Shown one piece after another: positions 1-7,641 of a stretch of 64,000 nucleotides of DNA. Origin of the DNA: Sinanaerobacter chloroacetimidivorans. Its GTDB lineage: Bacteria > Bacillota > Clostridia > Peptostreptococcales > Anaerovoracaceae. Position 1 is the stretch's first letter, and each line of letters begins with the position of its first letter. Both the position numbers and the translations under genes were made by a program. Location: the NCBI RefSeq assembly GCF_018128545.1, contig NZ_JAGSND010000019.1, positions 1-64,000 on the forward strand. The letters run 5' to 3'. The notes below the pieces were generated by a model. The model was not told the origin of the DNA. It did no database searches and was given only the letters and a program-made list of their open reading frames with translations.

Positions 1-77
1 GTATCGTTGGTGACGTAAAAGTTATCATTCCCAAATTAACAGAAGCATTAAAGAAATACAAGGCATCAAACGAATAA
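1..77 (+). CDS. C-terminal end of a gene entering from the left, possibly electron transfer flavoprotein alpha subunit
   Basis: Reading codons from base 3 gives 24 residues beginning IVGDVKVIIPKLTEAL and ending in TAA at 75-77. The pattern (I/V)VGDxxxVxPxLxEAxK is what I remember of the extreme C-terminus of EtfA, after its FAD-binding motif. That is recall of the family, not a search, and the fragment is too short to be sure. A strong terminator follows 23 bases after the stop, so this is the last gene of its transcript. Confidence 0.4.
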   Translation, partial: IVGDVKVIIPKLTEALKKYKASNE

Positions 78-100
78 TAGAAATAAATCAAATAAAAAAA

Positions 101-130
101 AATAGTGTCGCGTGCGACACTATTTTTTTT
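101..130 (+). terminator. Intrinsic terminator
   Basis: A perfect 10-bp stem (101-110 with 115-124) closes a CGTG loop. It is preceded by an A-run and followed by a T-run, so it could work in both directions. It ends the gene entering from the left and also sits just past the stop of the minus-strand remnant at 129-374. Confidence 0.85.
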
Positions 131-374
131 ATCTTCTTCTGGGCCGTCTGTGATCATGGTCATCGCAGATATCGCAGACCTCATCACAGATATCGGTTAC
201 GCCTCCAACATCCGGGCAATTTTCTGCAGTATCGCTTTCCTTAATCTGATTCGGGAACAGCGATGGGAAGGTTGTGCAAATTGCCGATTGCTGCGGAGCA
301 AGCTGTACAAAGCCAGTGGATAATACACAAAGCTGTACAGGAACTATGATTTTCTTTTCACAGGAAACACAACG
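129..374 (-). pseudogene. 3' remnant of a Cys-rich protein gene, cut off near the recombinase
   Basis: The minus strand is open for 81 residues from base 374 to the TAA at 129-131, but it has no credible start or ribosome site, and a TAG sits directly upstream in frame (375-377). The translation begins RCVSCEKKIIVPVQLCVLST and ends with a DICDEVCDICDDHDH-type Cys/Asp/His tail. Its spacing of Cys, LC-x-x-ST and later Cys residues resembles the C-terminal third of the full-length Cys-rich protein at 35795-36568 (DCRTPLILT...ELCMPST). I infer that the 5' part was removed or displaced when the adjacent serine recombinase arrived. The missing 5' part is not elsewhere in the window. The function of the family is unknown to me. 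Confidence 0.6.
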
Positions 375-461
375 CTATAATAGCTTCCGGCATAAATTGG
401 CTGCCAGATCATGCGGCGGCCTTGTTGGTTTGAAATTGATCATGATTACCCGAATTCCCGT

Positions 462-2066
462 TTAAAAGCTCCAATTGATGACAATCTCCTGGGGTTCTCC
501 CTTATTTCTCTTTGAGACGTATATGGAATCCACCAGTTGGTTCACCAAATCATAGGATAAGATCGTGATATTTCTGTATTTTGAAAGAAGCTCTCTTGGA
601 TCCTGCATCGTTGAACCTTCTTCCTCTAAAGAAAGTAATTCCTTTTCTAACAACTCATATTGGGTTTGCAGCAATTCCTGCTCACGGTTCAGTTTTTTCT
701 TAATGGAAAGAAATTGATCGGCGGTTATATACTCATTCAGTTTATCAAGATAGACGACTTCCTGTTTTCTTTTTAATCCGTGGATACTGTTTGAAATTCC
801 CTGCAGCTTTTCTTTCAGAGCTTCTTCCTTTGATTGCAGATTTGGAAGACTGCCGGTCAGATGGGGCAGCAGGTATTCTTCGTCGAAAAACTTCTGATTC
901 AATGCATTGATTCGTTCCAGAAGTATGTCCTCCAATTTACCGGATTCAATACGGCAGCCGGGACAATCTTCTCTGAATAGGTTATGCCTGGAACAACATA
1001 AGTAAGTAACTTTTCTTTTGCCGGATATTCCTCCGGAGGATACCATTTTAGAACCGCATTCTCCGCAAAATACCTTTCCGGCAAGGGTATGACAGCTTTT
1101 TTTCTTCGTCGAAACCCTGCTCTTCGCTTGCAGCTGCCTTTGAACGGAATTCCACATTCTCTCATCGATAACGGGATCGTGGCAGTTTGGAATCACAATC
1201 CAGTCGGATTTCGGAATCCGAAGAAGCTTTTTGCTTTTAAAGCTCGCTTTTTTAAATTTTCCCTGAACTAAGGAACCGATATAGACCTGATTGTGAAGTA
1301 TCGCGGAAATGGTTCCGGGAGTCCATAAATGACTTTTATCTGTACGCATATCCGGATTCGGATTGATTTTTTCACCTTGATGCTGCTTATAGGTTAAGGG
1401 ATTTGGAATTCTTCGGCGGTTCAAGGTTTGGGCTATGGTGCTGACTCCTTTTCCTTTCTCGTACAGTGAAAATATTTCTCTTACAATTTCAGCGGCAGGA
1501 GGGTCTATTACAAGTGCATTTTTATTTTCAGGGCTTTTCCGATATCCATAAGGAGCCCAGGATCCGATAAATTCGGCATTTTTCCGCTTCGCATTTAAAG
1601 AGGATATGATATTATCCGACAGATCGGAAAGATACCACTCATCTACCAGAGAATTAATCTGAGAAGTTTTTCGGGAAGACCGGGCAGCTTCTCCTGTGTC
1701 AATGTTGTCCAGCAAGGCTACAAATCGTATCTGTTTTTCAGCGAAAAGGCCGTGAATATATTTTTCCACGTATTCTATGTCTCTTGCAAATCTTGCTTGT
1801 TTTTTGCACAGAACGATATTAAAATGACCCAGAAGTGAATCTGTGATCAGGCGGTTGAATTCCGGGCGGTTGCGGTCGGAACCGCTGTAATCTTCATCGA
1901 TATAGCAGTCATAAATTTGCCAGCCCTGCTCCAGCGCGTAGGTTTCCAGCATGGTTTTCTGATTTTTTATACTTTCACTGACGGTTTTGCCCAAATCTTT
2001 GTCAAGATCTTCTTTACTCAGGCGGCAGTATATGGCAGCCACGTTCTGTTTCAAGTCAACGGCCAC
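462..2066 (-). CDS. Large serine recombinase (site-specific integrase/resolvase family)
   Basis: This 534-aa protein cuts and rejoins DNA through a serine nucleophile. It has an N-terminal resolvase domain (about residues 8-155; YCRLSKED with Ser17 as the likely nucleophile, and a DEDYSGSDRNRPEFNRL segment typical of large serine recombinases). A Recombinase domain follows (about 165-285), then a zinc-ribbon (FCGECGSKM... CC, about 340-375), then a coiled-coil region (about 395-500), the usual order for integrases of transposons, prophages and sporulation elements such as SpoIVCA. The start is GTG after GGGAG. It overlaps a short upstream ORF by 16 bases. No excisionase, capsid or cargo gene is nearby, so it is either a solitary recombinase or the remnant of a larger element. 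Confidence 0.93.
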   Translation of the reverse strand: MAVDLKQNVAAIYCRLSKEDLDKDLGKTVSESIKNQKTMLETYALEQGWQIYDCYIDEDYSGSDRNRPEFNRLITDSLLGHFNIVLCKKQARFARDIEYVEKYIHGLFAEKQIRFVALLDNIDTGEAARSSRKTSQINSLVDEWYLSDLSDNIISSLNAKRKNAEFIGSWAPYGYRKSPENKNALVIDPPAAEIVREIFSLYEKGKGVSTIAQTLNRRRIPNPLTYKQHQGEKINPNPDMRTDKSHLWTPGTISAILHNQVYIGSLVQGKFKKASFKSKKLLRIPKSDWIVIPNCHDPVIDERMWNSVQRQLQAKSRVSTKKKSCHTLAGKVFCGECGSKMVSSGGISGKRKVTYLCCSRHNLFREDCPGCRIESGKLEDILLERINALNQKFFDEEYLLPHLTGSLPNLQSKEEALKEKLQGISNSIHGLKRKQEVVYLDKLNEYITADQFLSIKKKLNREQELLQTQYELLEKELLSLEEEGSTMQDPRELLSKYRNITILSYDLVNQLVDSIYVSKRNKGEPQEIVINWSF

Positions 2067-2191
2067 CTCCCTGTTCCTTCCTTGAAAGGAAGATCATTCT
2101 GTATGAATTGAAGGATTTTCTTCAGATACTCTGCTTTGGTTTCTTTTTCGGTGCTTTTGCATGTTTCTTTCACCAAAAACTTGCTGTTCAT
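2051..2191 (-). CDS. Short leader ORF translationally coupled to the recombinase
   Basis: A 46-aa Lys/Glu-rich peptide (begins MNSKFLVKETCKSTEKE). The ATG at 2191 is preceded by AGAGGA at good spacing, and its stop lies 16 bases inside the recombinase gene. This suggests reinitiation or coupling of translation. No domain is recognisable. It could be a small regulator of the recombinase or simply a leader peptide. An upstream in-frame ATG at 2200 is too close to the ribosome site to be preferred. Confidence 0.5.
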   Translation of the reverse strand: MNSKFLVKETCKSTEKETKAEYLKKILQFIQNDLPFKEGTGRWPLT

Positions 2192-2375
2192 GATGACCAT
2201 CCTCTTTTCATTACGATTTTGTAATTTTATCTTATGCCCGCCGTACTGCAAAGATGCCAGAACAAGCCTGGTTAAATTGGCGCAGATCATTGAAATTTAA
2301 CGGAATTTACAGGACAAATCTATAGCAGGAGTGCTGCAGATATGCTAAGATAGAAACAGGAAGGAGGGGGGACAT

Positions 2376-2867
2376 ATGAATCAGATTATCATCAGAGAAG
2401 TGTCTTTAGAGGATTTGGATCAATTGTCAAGCATAGAGAATCAATGTTTTCCGGAAGCGGAAGCGGCATCAAGAGAAACCCTGGAAGAACGGCTGCGGGT
2501 TTTTACCGATTGTTTTCTGGGTGCGGAAGCAGATGGAAGGCTTGTGGGATTTATCAATGGATGTTCCACTGACAGTCGGGTAATTTTTGATGAACTGTAT
2601 CATAATACAGGACTGCATAAGCCGGAAGGTGAAACCTTAACAGTTTTTGGACTGGATGTGGTTCCGGAATATCAGAAACGAGGTATAGCTGCAGAACTAT
2701 TGTGGCAATATATCGAGAGAGCAAAAGCTGCAGGCAAGAAAAGGGTGGTTCTTACCTGCAAGGATCATTTGGTTCATTATTATGAGAAATTTGGGTTTAT
2801 CAATAACGGTATTTCCGGATCAACACACGGCGGTGCTGTTTGGTATGATATGACTTTAAACTTTTAA
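2376..2867 (+). CDS. GNAT-family N-acetyltransferase
   Basis: A 163-aa protein of usual length for the family. The acetyl-CoA-binding motif A is visible as VVPEYQKRGIAAELL (Q-x-x-G-x-A). A VxLTCKDHLVHYYEKFGF stretch corresponds to motif B and the final strand. A strong GGAGGGGGG ribosome site precedes the ATG. The substrate (small amine, amino acid or peptide N-terminus) cannot be told from sequence. The next gene starts 9 bases downstream, so the two are probably co-transcribed. Confidence 0.9.
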   Translation: MNQIIIREVSLEDLDQLSSIENQCFPEAEAASRETLEERLRVFTDCFLGAEADGRLVGFINGCSTDSRVIFDELYHNTGLHKPEGETLTVFGLDVVPEYQKRGIAAELLWQYIERAKAAGKKRVVLTCKDHLVHYYEKFGFINNGISGSTHGGAVWYDMTLNF

Positions 2868-2876
2868 GGATACGCA

Positions 2877-3320
2877 ATGAGAATACTGATTGATGCGGAT
2901 GGCTGTCCCGTAGTGGATACAGCTGTTAGAATTGCAGAAGAATATAATTTGGAATGCTTAATCCTGTGTGATACCTCGCATTACATAGAAAAATCCGGAG
3001 CAAGGACGATTACCGTACCCAAAGGGGCGGACAGTGTAGACTTTGCTCTCGTGAATATGCTTGAACCCGGGGATCTTGTTATTACGCAGGATTACGGCCT
3101 TGCAGCCATGTGTCTTGCAAGGGAGACTGTCCCGATCAATCAGAATGGGATGGTCTATAACAGCGATAATATTGACGGCCTGCTGATGCAAAGACACACG
3201 GCCAGGAAAATAAGGAATGCAGGCGGAAAATGGAAGGGAAGCGCAAAGCGGAAGCCTTCTCAGGATGCTGCATTTGAGGAGGCCTTCAGAAGGTTGATTG
3301 AAGACAATCGGTCAAGGTAG
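2877..3320 (+). CDS. UPF0178/DUF188 family protein (YaiI/YqxD-like)
   Basis: A 147-aa protein whose start MRILIDADGCPVVD is the signature of the YaiI/YqxD family. A second conserved Asp-containing strand (DLVITQDYGLAAMCL) and NRSR-like basic tail are also present. The acidic arrangement recalls PIN/NYN nuclease folds, so a nuclease-like role has been suggested for the family, but the function is not established. It follows the GNAT gene by 9 bases. Confidence 0.9.
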   Translation: MRILIDADGCPVVDTAVRIAEEYNLECLILCDTSHYIEKSGARTITVPKGADSVDFALVNMLEPGDLVITQDYGLAAMCLARETVPINQNGMVYNSDNIDGLLMQRHTARKIRNAGGKWKGSAKRKPSQDAAFEEAFRRLIEDNRSR

Positions 3321-3414
3321 TATTAAGAATCATAAAAAAGTGAGGAACCTTTTTCCATTGGTCCTCGTCTTAACTATATACGTGTATAAGTGAAAAGATG
3401 ACGAGGTGAAAGAA

Positions 3415-4092
3415 ATGATTCAATGTAAATCCAAACTAACCGCCGCTGCTGTGGCAGCGCTTCTTGTAATTTCACTGACAGGACAGAGTTTTGCAGCTGT
3501 AAATCCTTTTACAGACATTACCGAGCATTCTGCCAGGGATAAAATTCTTGCACTCTATGAAAAAGGAATTGTAAAAGGGGTTGGGAACGAGCGTTTTGCC
3601 CCTGGAACAACAGTAACGGCAGCACAGGGAATACAGATGCTGGTGAATGCGCTGGGATTAAATCTTGATGCTGTAAGATTTATCAAGGAACCCAAGGCTA
3701 CTGATTACTTCCCAAAAGCAGACAACAATGCCTGGTATGCAGAAGCGCTTATTATTGCAGCGGTGAACGGAATCGAGCTTCCGGCAGATCTGGATCCGAA
3801 AGAATGCTGGACCAAGGAAAAGTTTACGCATTATCTGGTACGTGCCATGGAACTGCATAACAGTCTGCCGTTGATTAAGTTAAATCCTGTTGCTATTGCA
3901 GATGAAGACCAAATAACAGTTGACTACAGCGGATCCATTCAAAGAGCAATTGTCGTTTATGGAATTTTGAGTTTGAAGGAGGATGGTACTTTAAATCCCA
4001 AAGCTGAAATCACACGAGCAGAAGCAGCAGCTGAAGTCTACAATGCATTGGAATATCTGAGAGCTCATCCTGCTCCGACAACCGAATCATAA
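3415..4092 (+). CDS. Exported SLH-domain protein
   Basis: A 225-aa secreted protein with an N-terminal signal peptide (hydrophobic AAVAALLVISLTG, cleavage after SFA about residue 28). Three S-layer-homology-like repeats follow: FTDITEHSARDKILALYEKGIVKG..., YFPKADNNAWYAEALIIAAVNG..., and a last one ending ITRAEAAAEVYN. SLH repeats bind pyruvylated secondary cell-wall polymers, so it is probably held at the surface. It carries little besides the SLH region, so it may be an accessory surface protein. The ATG at 3415 is better placed after GAGGTG than the in-frame GTG at 3406. A terminator follows. Confidence 0.85.
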   Translation: MIQCKSKLTAAAVAALLVISLTGQSFAAVNPFTDITEHSARDKILALYEKGIVKGVGNERFAPGTTVTAAQGIQMLVNALGLNLDAVRFIKEPKATDYFPKADNNAWYAEALIIAAVNGIELPADLDPKECWTKEKFTHYLVRAMELHNSLPLIKLNPVAIADEDQITVDYSGSIQRAIVVYGILSLKEDGTLNPKAEITRAEAAAEVYNALEYLRAHPAPTTES

Positions 4093-4122
4093 TTGACATA
4101 GGATCGTATTGGAACTAAAATA

Positions 4123-4151
4123 AATAAGGACTGTTAGTCCTTATTTTTTTT
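4123..4151 (+). terminator. Intrinsic terminator after the SLH gene
   Basis: A perfect 10-bp stem (4123-4132 with 4136-4145) closes a 3-base loop and runs into eight T residues. Confidence 0.92.
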
Positions 4152-4240
4152 AGTGGAAATACTGTTTCCTGCTAAGTAAAAGCGGGGACTTTTTATTGAT
4201 TTCTGACATCAAGGGTCAGACAGGAATTAGGAGGAAAACA

Positions 4241-4624
4241 ATGCCGATTACCAAAGCAAAAAACCTTTTTTTAGGAAAAGAAGAAGGATTAGAAAGAATG
4301 AACTGTGCTCAATCCGTTATCCATGTGTTTCAGGATAAATTTCATATTGAGAAGGATGCCGTGGCATCTTTTAAGAGTTATGGAGGAGGAAGAGCACCCG
4401 AAGGGGTATGTGGCGCTTATTATGCTGCAAAATATGCACTGGAACGGATAGCCCCGGAAAAAACGGAAGAATTGAAAGACTTTTTTATCAAACATGCCGG
4501 TTCAGTAATCTGTAAAGAAATCAAGGCAGAGAAGAAGCTTCCCTGCCTTGGCTGTGTGGAAAAAAGTGCGGAATTTTTAAAGAATATCAAGAACGTTTCG
4601 TATAAAGCAGACCACACACGATAG
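4241..4624 (+). CDS. C_GCAxxG_C_C family putative redox protein
   Basis: A 127-aa protein matching the family named for its Cys/Gly pattern: MNCAQSV near residue 23, GGGRAPEGVCGAYYAA in the middle, and late cysteines in ICKEI and LPCLGCVEKSAEFL. The conserved cysteines are thought to bind metal or act in redox chemistry; no precise function is known. The start at 4241 follows a clear TTAGGAGGAAA site. The 3' end overlaps the convergent YibE/F gene by 38 bases. Confidence 0.88.
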   Translation: MPITKAKNLFLGKEEGLERMNCAQSVIHVFQDKFHIEKDAVASFKSYGGGRAPEGVCGAYYAAKYALERIAPEKTEELKDFFIKHAGSVICKEIKAEKKLPCLGCVEKSAEFLKNIKNVSYKADHTR

Positions 4625-5756
4625 AGGTTAAAGGAATCGTGAACAATAATCCGATGCTTCCGATCAGGGCTTGGAGTATTTCAATGATTACCATTTCACG
4701 GTTCATAAGATCCAGCATGGAACTGTTATAGGTTAGCAGCAGCAATACAACCGATAAGGAGCTTCCGATATAGGCCAAAATTAATGTGTTGGCCATGGTT
4801 CCCATCATATCCTGTCCGATCCGAATGCCGGATCGGATCATGGATGACGGTGTCTGATGCTCGGATTGTTCCTTGATCTCATACAAAGCGGAAGCGATGG
4901 AGATTGCCACATCCATGATGGCTCCCATAGCTCCGATGATAATGGCGGCAAAGATAATGGCTTTTAAATCTATAGGCGTTTCTGTTTCCAGCATTGTAAG
5001 ATAGTAGGACTCGTCACTGACAAGCCCAGTTAAACCAAGAATTTTGCTCATCAACTGGGTCAGCGCACCGCTGACGATGATACCGCCAAAGCATCCCAGC
5101 CCTGCCGCATAGCTTTTTTTACCTGCCCCGTAAATCACCATCAATGTCATAGCGATGGTAAAGATACAGGTAAGGATAGACCATAGATAAATATTTTTCC
5201 CGGATAAAATTGAGGGAATAAATACGAAAAAGATAGCCAGGCAGGTAAAGGATAGAGAAATAATCGTGTTAAAACCTTTGAATCTGCCAAACAAAAGCAG
5301 CAGAACAAAAAAGGCCGCCCCCAGCCATATCATTGTATCGGCCCGAACATACTGGACGAGAGTCCAATCGGTTTGAAAACCTTCATCCCTCAGTTCATAG
5401 AGAACGATTTTGTCTCCAACTTCAACTTCTTTCAGTTCGTGCATGATATAGGAATCAATATTCTGCGCAGCTTCTACAATTTCTCCCTTATGCTCTCCGG
5501 TCAAAATTTCGCAGGTGAACTTCACATGAATTTCTTCAATGATTGTGGATGGGTAATATTGCGTTTCGCTGGTTTTCCTGTCAAGGATCTCTACAACCCT
5601 TGCTTTGGTGCTGTAAATTGCTTCATCATCAAAGAAATCCACACCTTTCATTGCATACTGATTACCTGCGTATAGGAGCAGCAAAGATAGGATGATCGTC
5701 AGAAAATATACGATATAATCTTTTTTATTCCGTTTTAACTTCAAATTTAATTTCAT
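4587..5756 (-). CDS. YibE/F family membrane protein
   Basis: A 389-aa integral membrane protein. After one N-terminal membrane segment comes a soluble extracellular domain (about residues 30-145, containing ARVVEILDRKTSETQYYP and GDKIVLYEL). Seven or so hydrophobic segments follow, with the conserved GAMGAIMDVAISIASALYEI stretch typical of YibE/F proteins. The transport role is unproven. I start at the ATG at 5756, preceded by AGGGGTG, rather than the ATG nine codons upstream, which has no ribosome site. It converges with and overlaps the C_GCAxxG_C_C gene. Confidence 0.88.
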   Translation of the reverse strand: MKLNLKLKRNKKDYIVYFLTIILSLLLLYAGNQYAMKGVDFFDDEAIYSTKARVVEILDRKTSETQYYPSTIIEEIHVKFTCEILTGEHKGEIVEAAQNIDSYIMHELKEVEVGDKIVLYELRDEGFQTDWTLVQYVRADTMIWLGAAFFVLLLLFGRFKGFNTIISLSFTCLAIFFVFIPSILSGKNIYLWSILTCIFTIAMTLMVIYGAGKKSYAAGLGCFGGIIVSGALTQLMSKILGLTGLVSDESYYLTMLETETPIDLKAIIFAAIIIGAMGAIMDVAISIASALYEIKEQSEHQTPSSMIRSGIRIGQDMMGTMANTLILAYIGSSLSVVLLLLTYNSSMLDLMNREMVIIEILQALIGSIGLLFTIPLTSIVCGLLYTKRS

Positions 5757-5834
5757 TTTTTCACCCCTACTGATTTTATCCATTTAATATTATTACCGAT
5801 ACATATGGATGTCAATAAAAAGGAAAAATAATTA

Positions 5835-5862
5835 TTGACATATGCTCGAAACGAAGTATAAT
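5835..5862 (+). promoter_or_regulatory. Sigma-A promoter for the split permease
   Basis: TTGACA (5835-5840), a 16-base spacer and TATAAT (5857-5862), both hexamers perfect. It lies 46 bases before the first permease gene. Confidence 0.85.
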
Positions 5863-5908
5863 AGGGATATTAAACATAACCTGAAGGGAAACGGAAAGGA
5901 GCTTATCT

Positions 5909-6385
5909 ATGACTCTGACTTTTTATGTTCTTGCGATTACTGCACTCTTTGCATCATTTTTAAAGAGCCGGGAAAAGACAAAAATAGCGTTGAAAAAGGC
6001 CTGGAAGGCATTTGAAAATATATTGCCCCAACTTTTATCCATCTTGATTTTGATCGGCGTGATGCTGGCTCTTTTGACCCCGGAACAGATTTCCTCACTG
6101 TTAGGGAGCAATTCAGGCTGGACGGGAGTATTTATAGCTGCAGCTATTGGCTCTATTACTTTAATCCCTGGCTTTGTAGCATTTCCGTTGGCTGCAGCCC
6201 TGCTGGAAAGCGGGGCGGGCTATATGCAGATTGCTGCCTTTGTGTCAACGCTGATGATGGTAGGAATTATAACGATTCCTGTAGAAATTCAATATTTTGG
6301 GAAGAAGGCAACGTTGATCCGTAATGCATCTGCCTTTGTTTTTTCTTTATTTGCGGCTTTTGTGATGGGGGTGGTGCTTTCATGA
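5909..6385 (+). CDS. ArsP/DUF318-type permease, first half
   Basis: A 158-aa membrane protein with about four hydrophobic segments and a loop ending in LIPGFVAFPLAAALLESGAG, a motif of the predicted-permease (ArsP/DUF318) family. Full-length members have about 300-340 residues, so this is one half. The second half overlaps by four bases (ATGA) at 6382. Related ArsP proteins export trivalent organoarsenicals; whether this pair does is unknown. It is driven by the promoter at 5835-5862. Confidence 0.8.
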   Translation: MTLTFYVLAITALFASFLKSREKTKIALKKAWKAFENILPQLLSILILIGVMLALLTPEQISSLLGSNSGWTGVFIAAAIGSITLIPGFVAFPLAAALLESGAGYMQIAAFVSTLMMVGIITIPVEIQYFGKKATLIRNASAFVFSLFAAFVMGVVLS

Positions 6386-6975
6386 ACGGCAAACAACAGG
6401 AGAAAGAATCATTGCAGAATGGAAGCATCGGAAAGAGAGTCAAAAATATCATGAAGAGGTATCGATATTTTTTGGCTTTCATCATTTTATATCTTATCCT
6501 GGCATTTGTGTCTCCCGAGTTAGGAAGGAGATCAATGGAAATCACTTGGGGAAGCATGGTGGATATGCTTTCGGTGATTCCGCCGATCTTTATTTAATTG
6601 GGATTGCTGGATGTTTGGGTCAAGAGAGAAACGATGGTGAAGTATATGGGAGAAGGATCCGGCTTCCTTGGGGTCATCCTTGCTTTCTTTATCGGATCGG
6701 CAGCCGCCGGTCCCCTGTATGGTGCGTTCCCGGTAGCGGGGGTCTTGCTCCGTAAGGGAAGTAAACTGTCCAATGTATTGATCATGCTTGGCGCATGGTC
6801 CACCACGAAGATACCACAGCTACTCTTCGAAGCTTCCGCCTTGGGAGTACCCTTTACAGCTTTGCGGCTGGCTTTGGATATAGCAGGGATTGCAGTAATT
6901 GCCTATTTTACAGAAAAACTTCTGACCAAGGAAGAAAAGACTACGATTTATGAGAAAAGTCATCTGATGTCTTGA
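6382..6975 (+). pseudogene. ArsP/DUF318-type permease, second half, interrupted by an in-frame TAA
   Basis: One reading frame runs from the ATG at 6382 to 6975 with a single TAA at 6595-6597 after ...SVIPPIFI. Downstream it continues at once with LGLLDVWVKRETMVKYMGEG, then GFLGVILAFFIGSAAAGPLYGAFPVAGVLL, the conserved permease core. The stop looks like a single-base change of a Leu TTA. Translation could restart at the TTG directly after the stop (6598), making a 125-aa piece. Without that or readthrough the permease is probably broken. A sequencing error is also possible. Confidence 0.75.
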
Positions 6976-6985
6976 CAAAGATTGA

Positions 6986-7579
6986 TTAGGATATTAAATG
7001 ATAGGATTCTGCCGCAGCGTTCAGCTCTTTTTCGCTCTTTTCCATTTGCCCTCTGTAATGTAAAATGGATTCACAGGTCCATAGGGCGGCAGCAAATGCG
7101 TAGTCGATATCTTTTGCGGGGCTCATGGAACCGGCAAGGTAATTTCTGCGCATTTCCAGGACGATGGCTGAAATGCTTGACCGGGGCAGTTTTGTTATGG
7201 GGCCGAAAGGTAGCTCTCTCAAGATTTTCATTTTAAATATGGATAGATGCAGGTGTATTTCATAGAGAAAATGAGAGGCGAGTCTGTGGTATCGGTCGGT
7301 TTCCAGATGGTAGTAGCAGAAAAAATCACATAGATAATGGCAAACCTCTCCTAATTTTACGGACAATTCCTCTTTGGAGAGGTCGCCGACCACCAATTGG
7401 CCGGCATATTCACAGGCTAGAAAGAGATAGTTTTCCAGCGTATGAGGATTTCGCAGGCACCTGGACGATAAATCCGGCTTGATATTGCCGTAAATAAAGG
7501 ATTTTCTATTCAGTGCCAATGTTCCGGAGAGGTGACGGTATAATGCTTTGGATAGGGTAATATGGGTAAAAAAGTTCAA
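6986..7579 (-). CDS. Zinc-dependent phospholipase C-like protein
   Basis: A 197-aa protein that begins MNFFTHITLSKAL and contains FIYGNIKPD, then HTLENYLFLAC and GEVCHYLCDFFCYYH, the His/Asp pattern of the bacterial zinc-dependent phospholipase C (PF00882-like) fold. There is no signal peptide, unlike secreted PLC toxins, so it is a cytoplasmic relative of unknown substrate. The start is TTG at 7579 after AAAGGAGGG. It lies just downstream of phoH and may be co-transcribed with it. Confidence 0.75.
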   Translation of the reverse strand: MNFFTHITLSKALYRHLSGTLALNRKSFIYGNIKPDLSSRCLRNPHTLENYLFLACEYAGQLVVGDLSKEELSVKLGEVCHYLCDFFCYYHLETDRYHRLASHFLYEIHLHLSIFKMKILRELPFGPITKLPRSSISAIVLEMRRNYLAGSMSPAKDIDYAFAAALWTCESILHYRGQMEKSEKELNAAAESYHLIS

Positions 7580-7641
7580 GCTGTTCCCTCCTTTGGGAAG
7601 GCCCTGGGGTCTTCGTTCCAATTCTAAAATATTCGGTAAGT

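Noticed and set aside
462-2290. A complete integrative element or prophage
   Set aside because: Only the recombinase and a short ORF are present; no cargo, excisionase, structural genes or flanking direct repeats could be identified by eye.
6595-6597. Programmed readthrough or a recoded amino acid at the permease stop
   Set aside because: The codon is TAA, not TGA, and there is no visible selenocysteine or readthrough element; a mutation or sequencing error is simpler.
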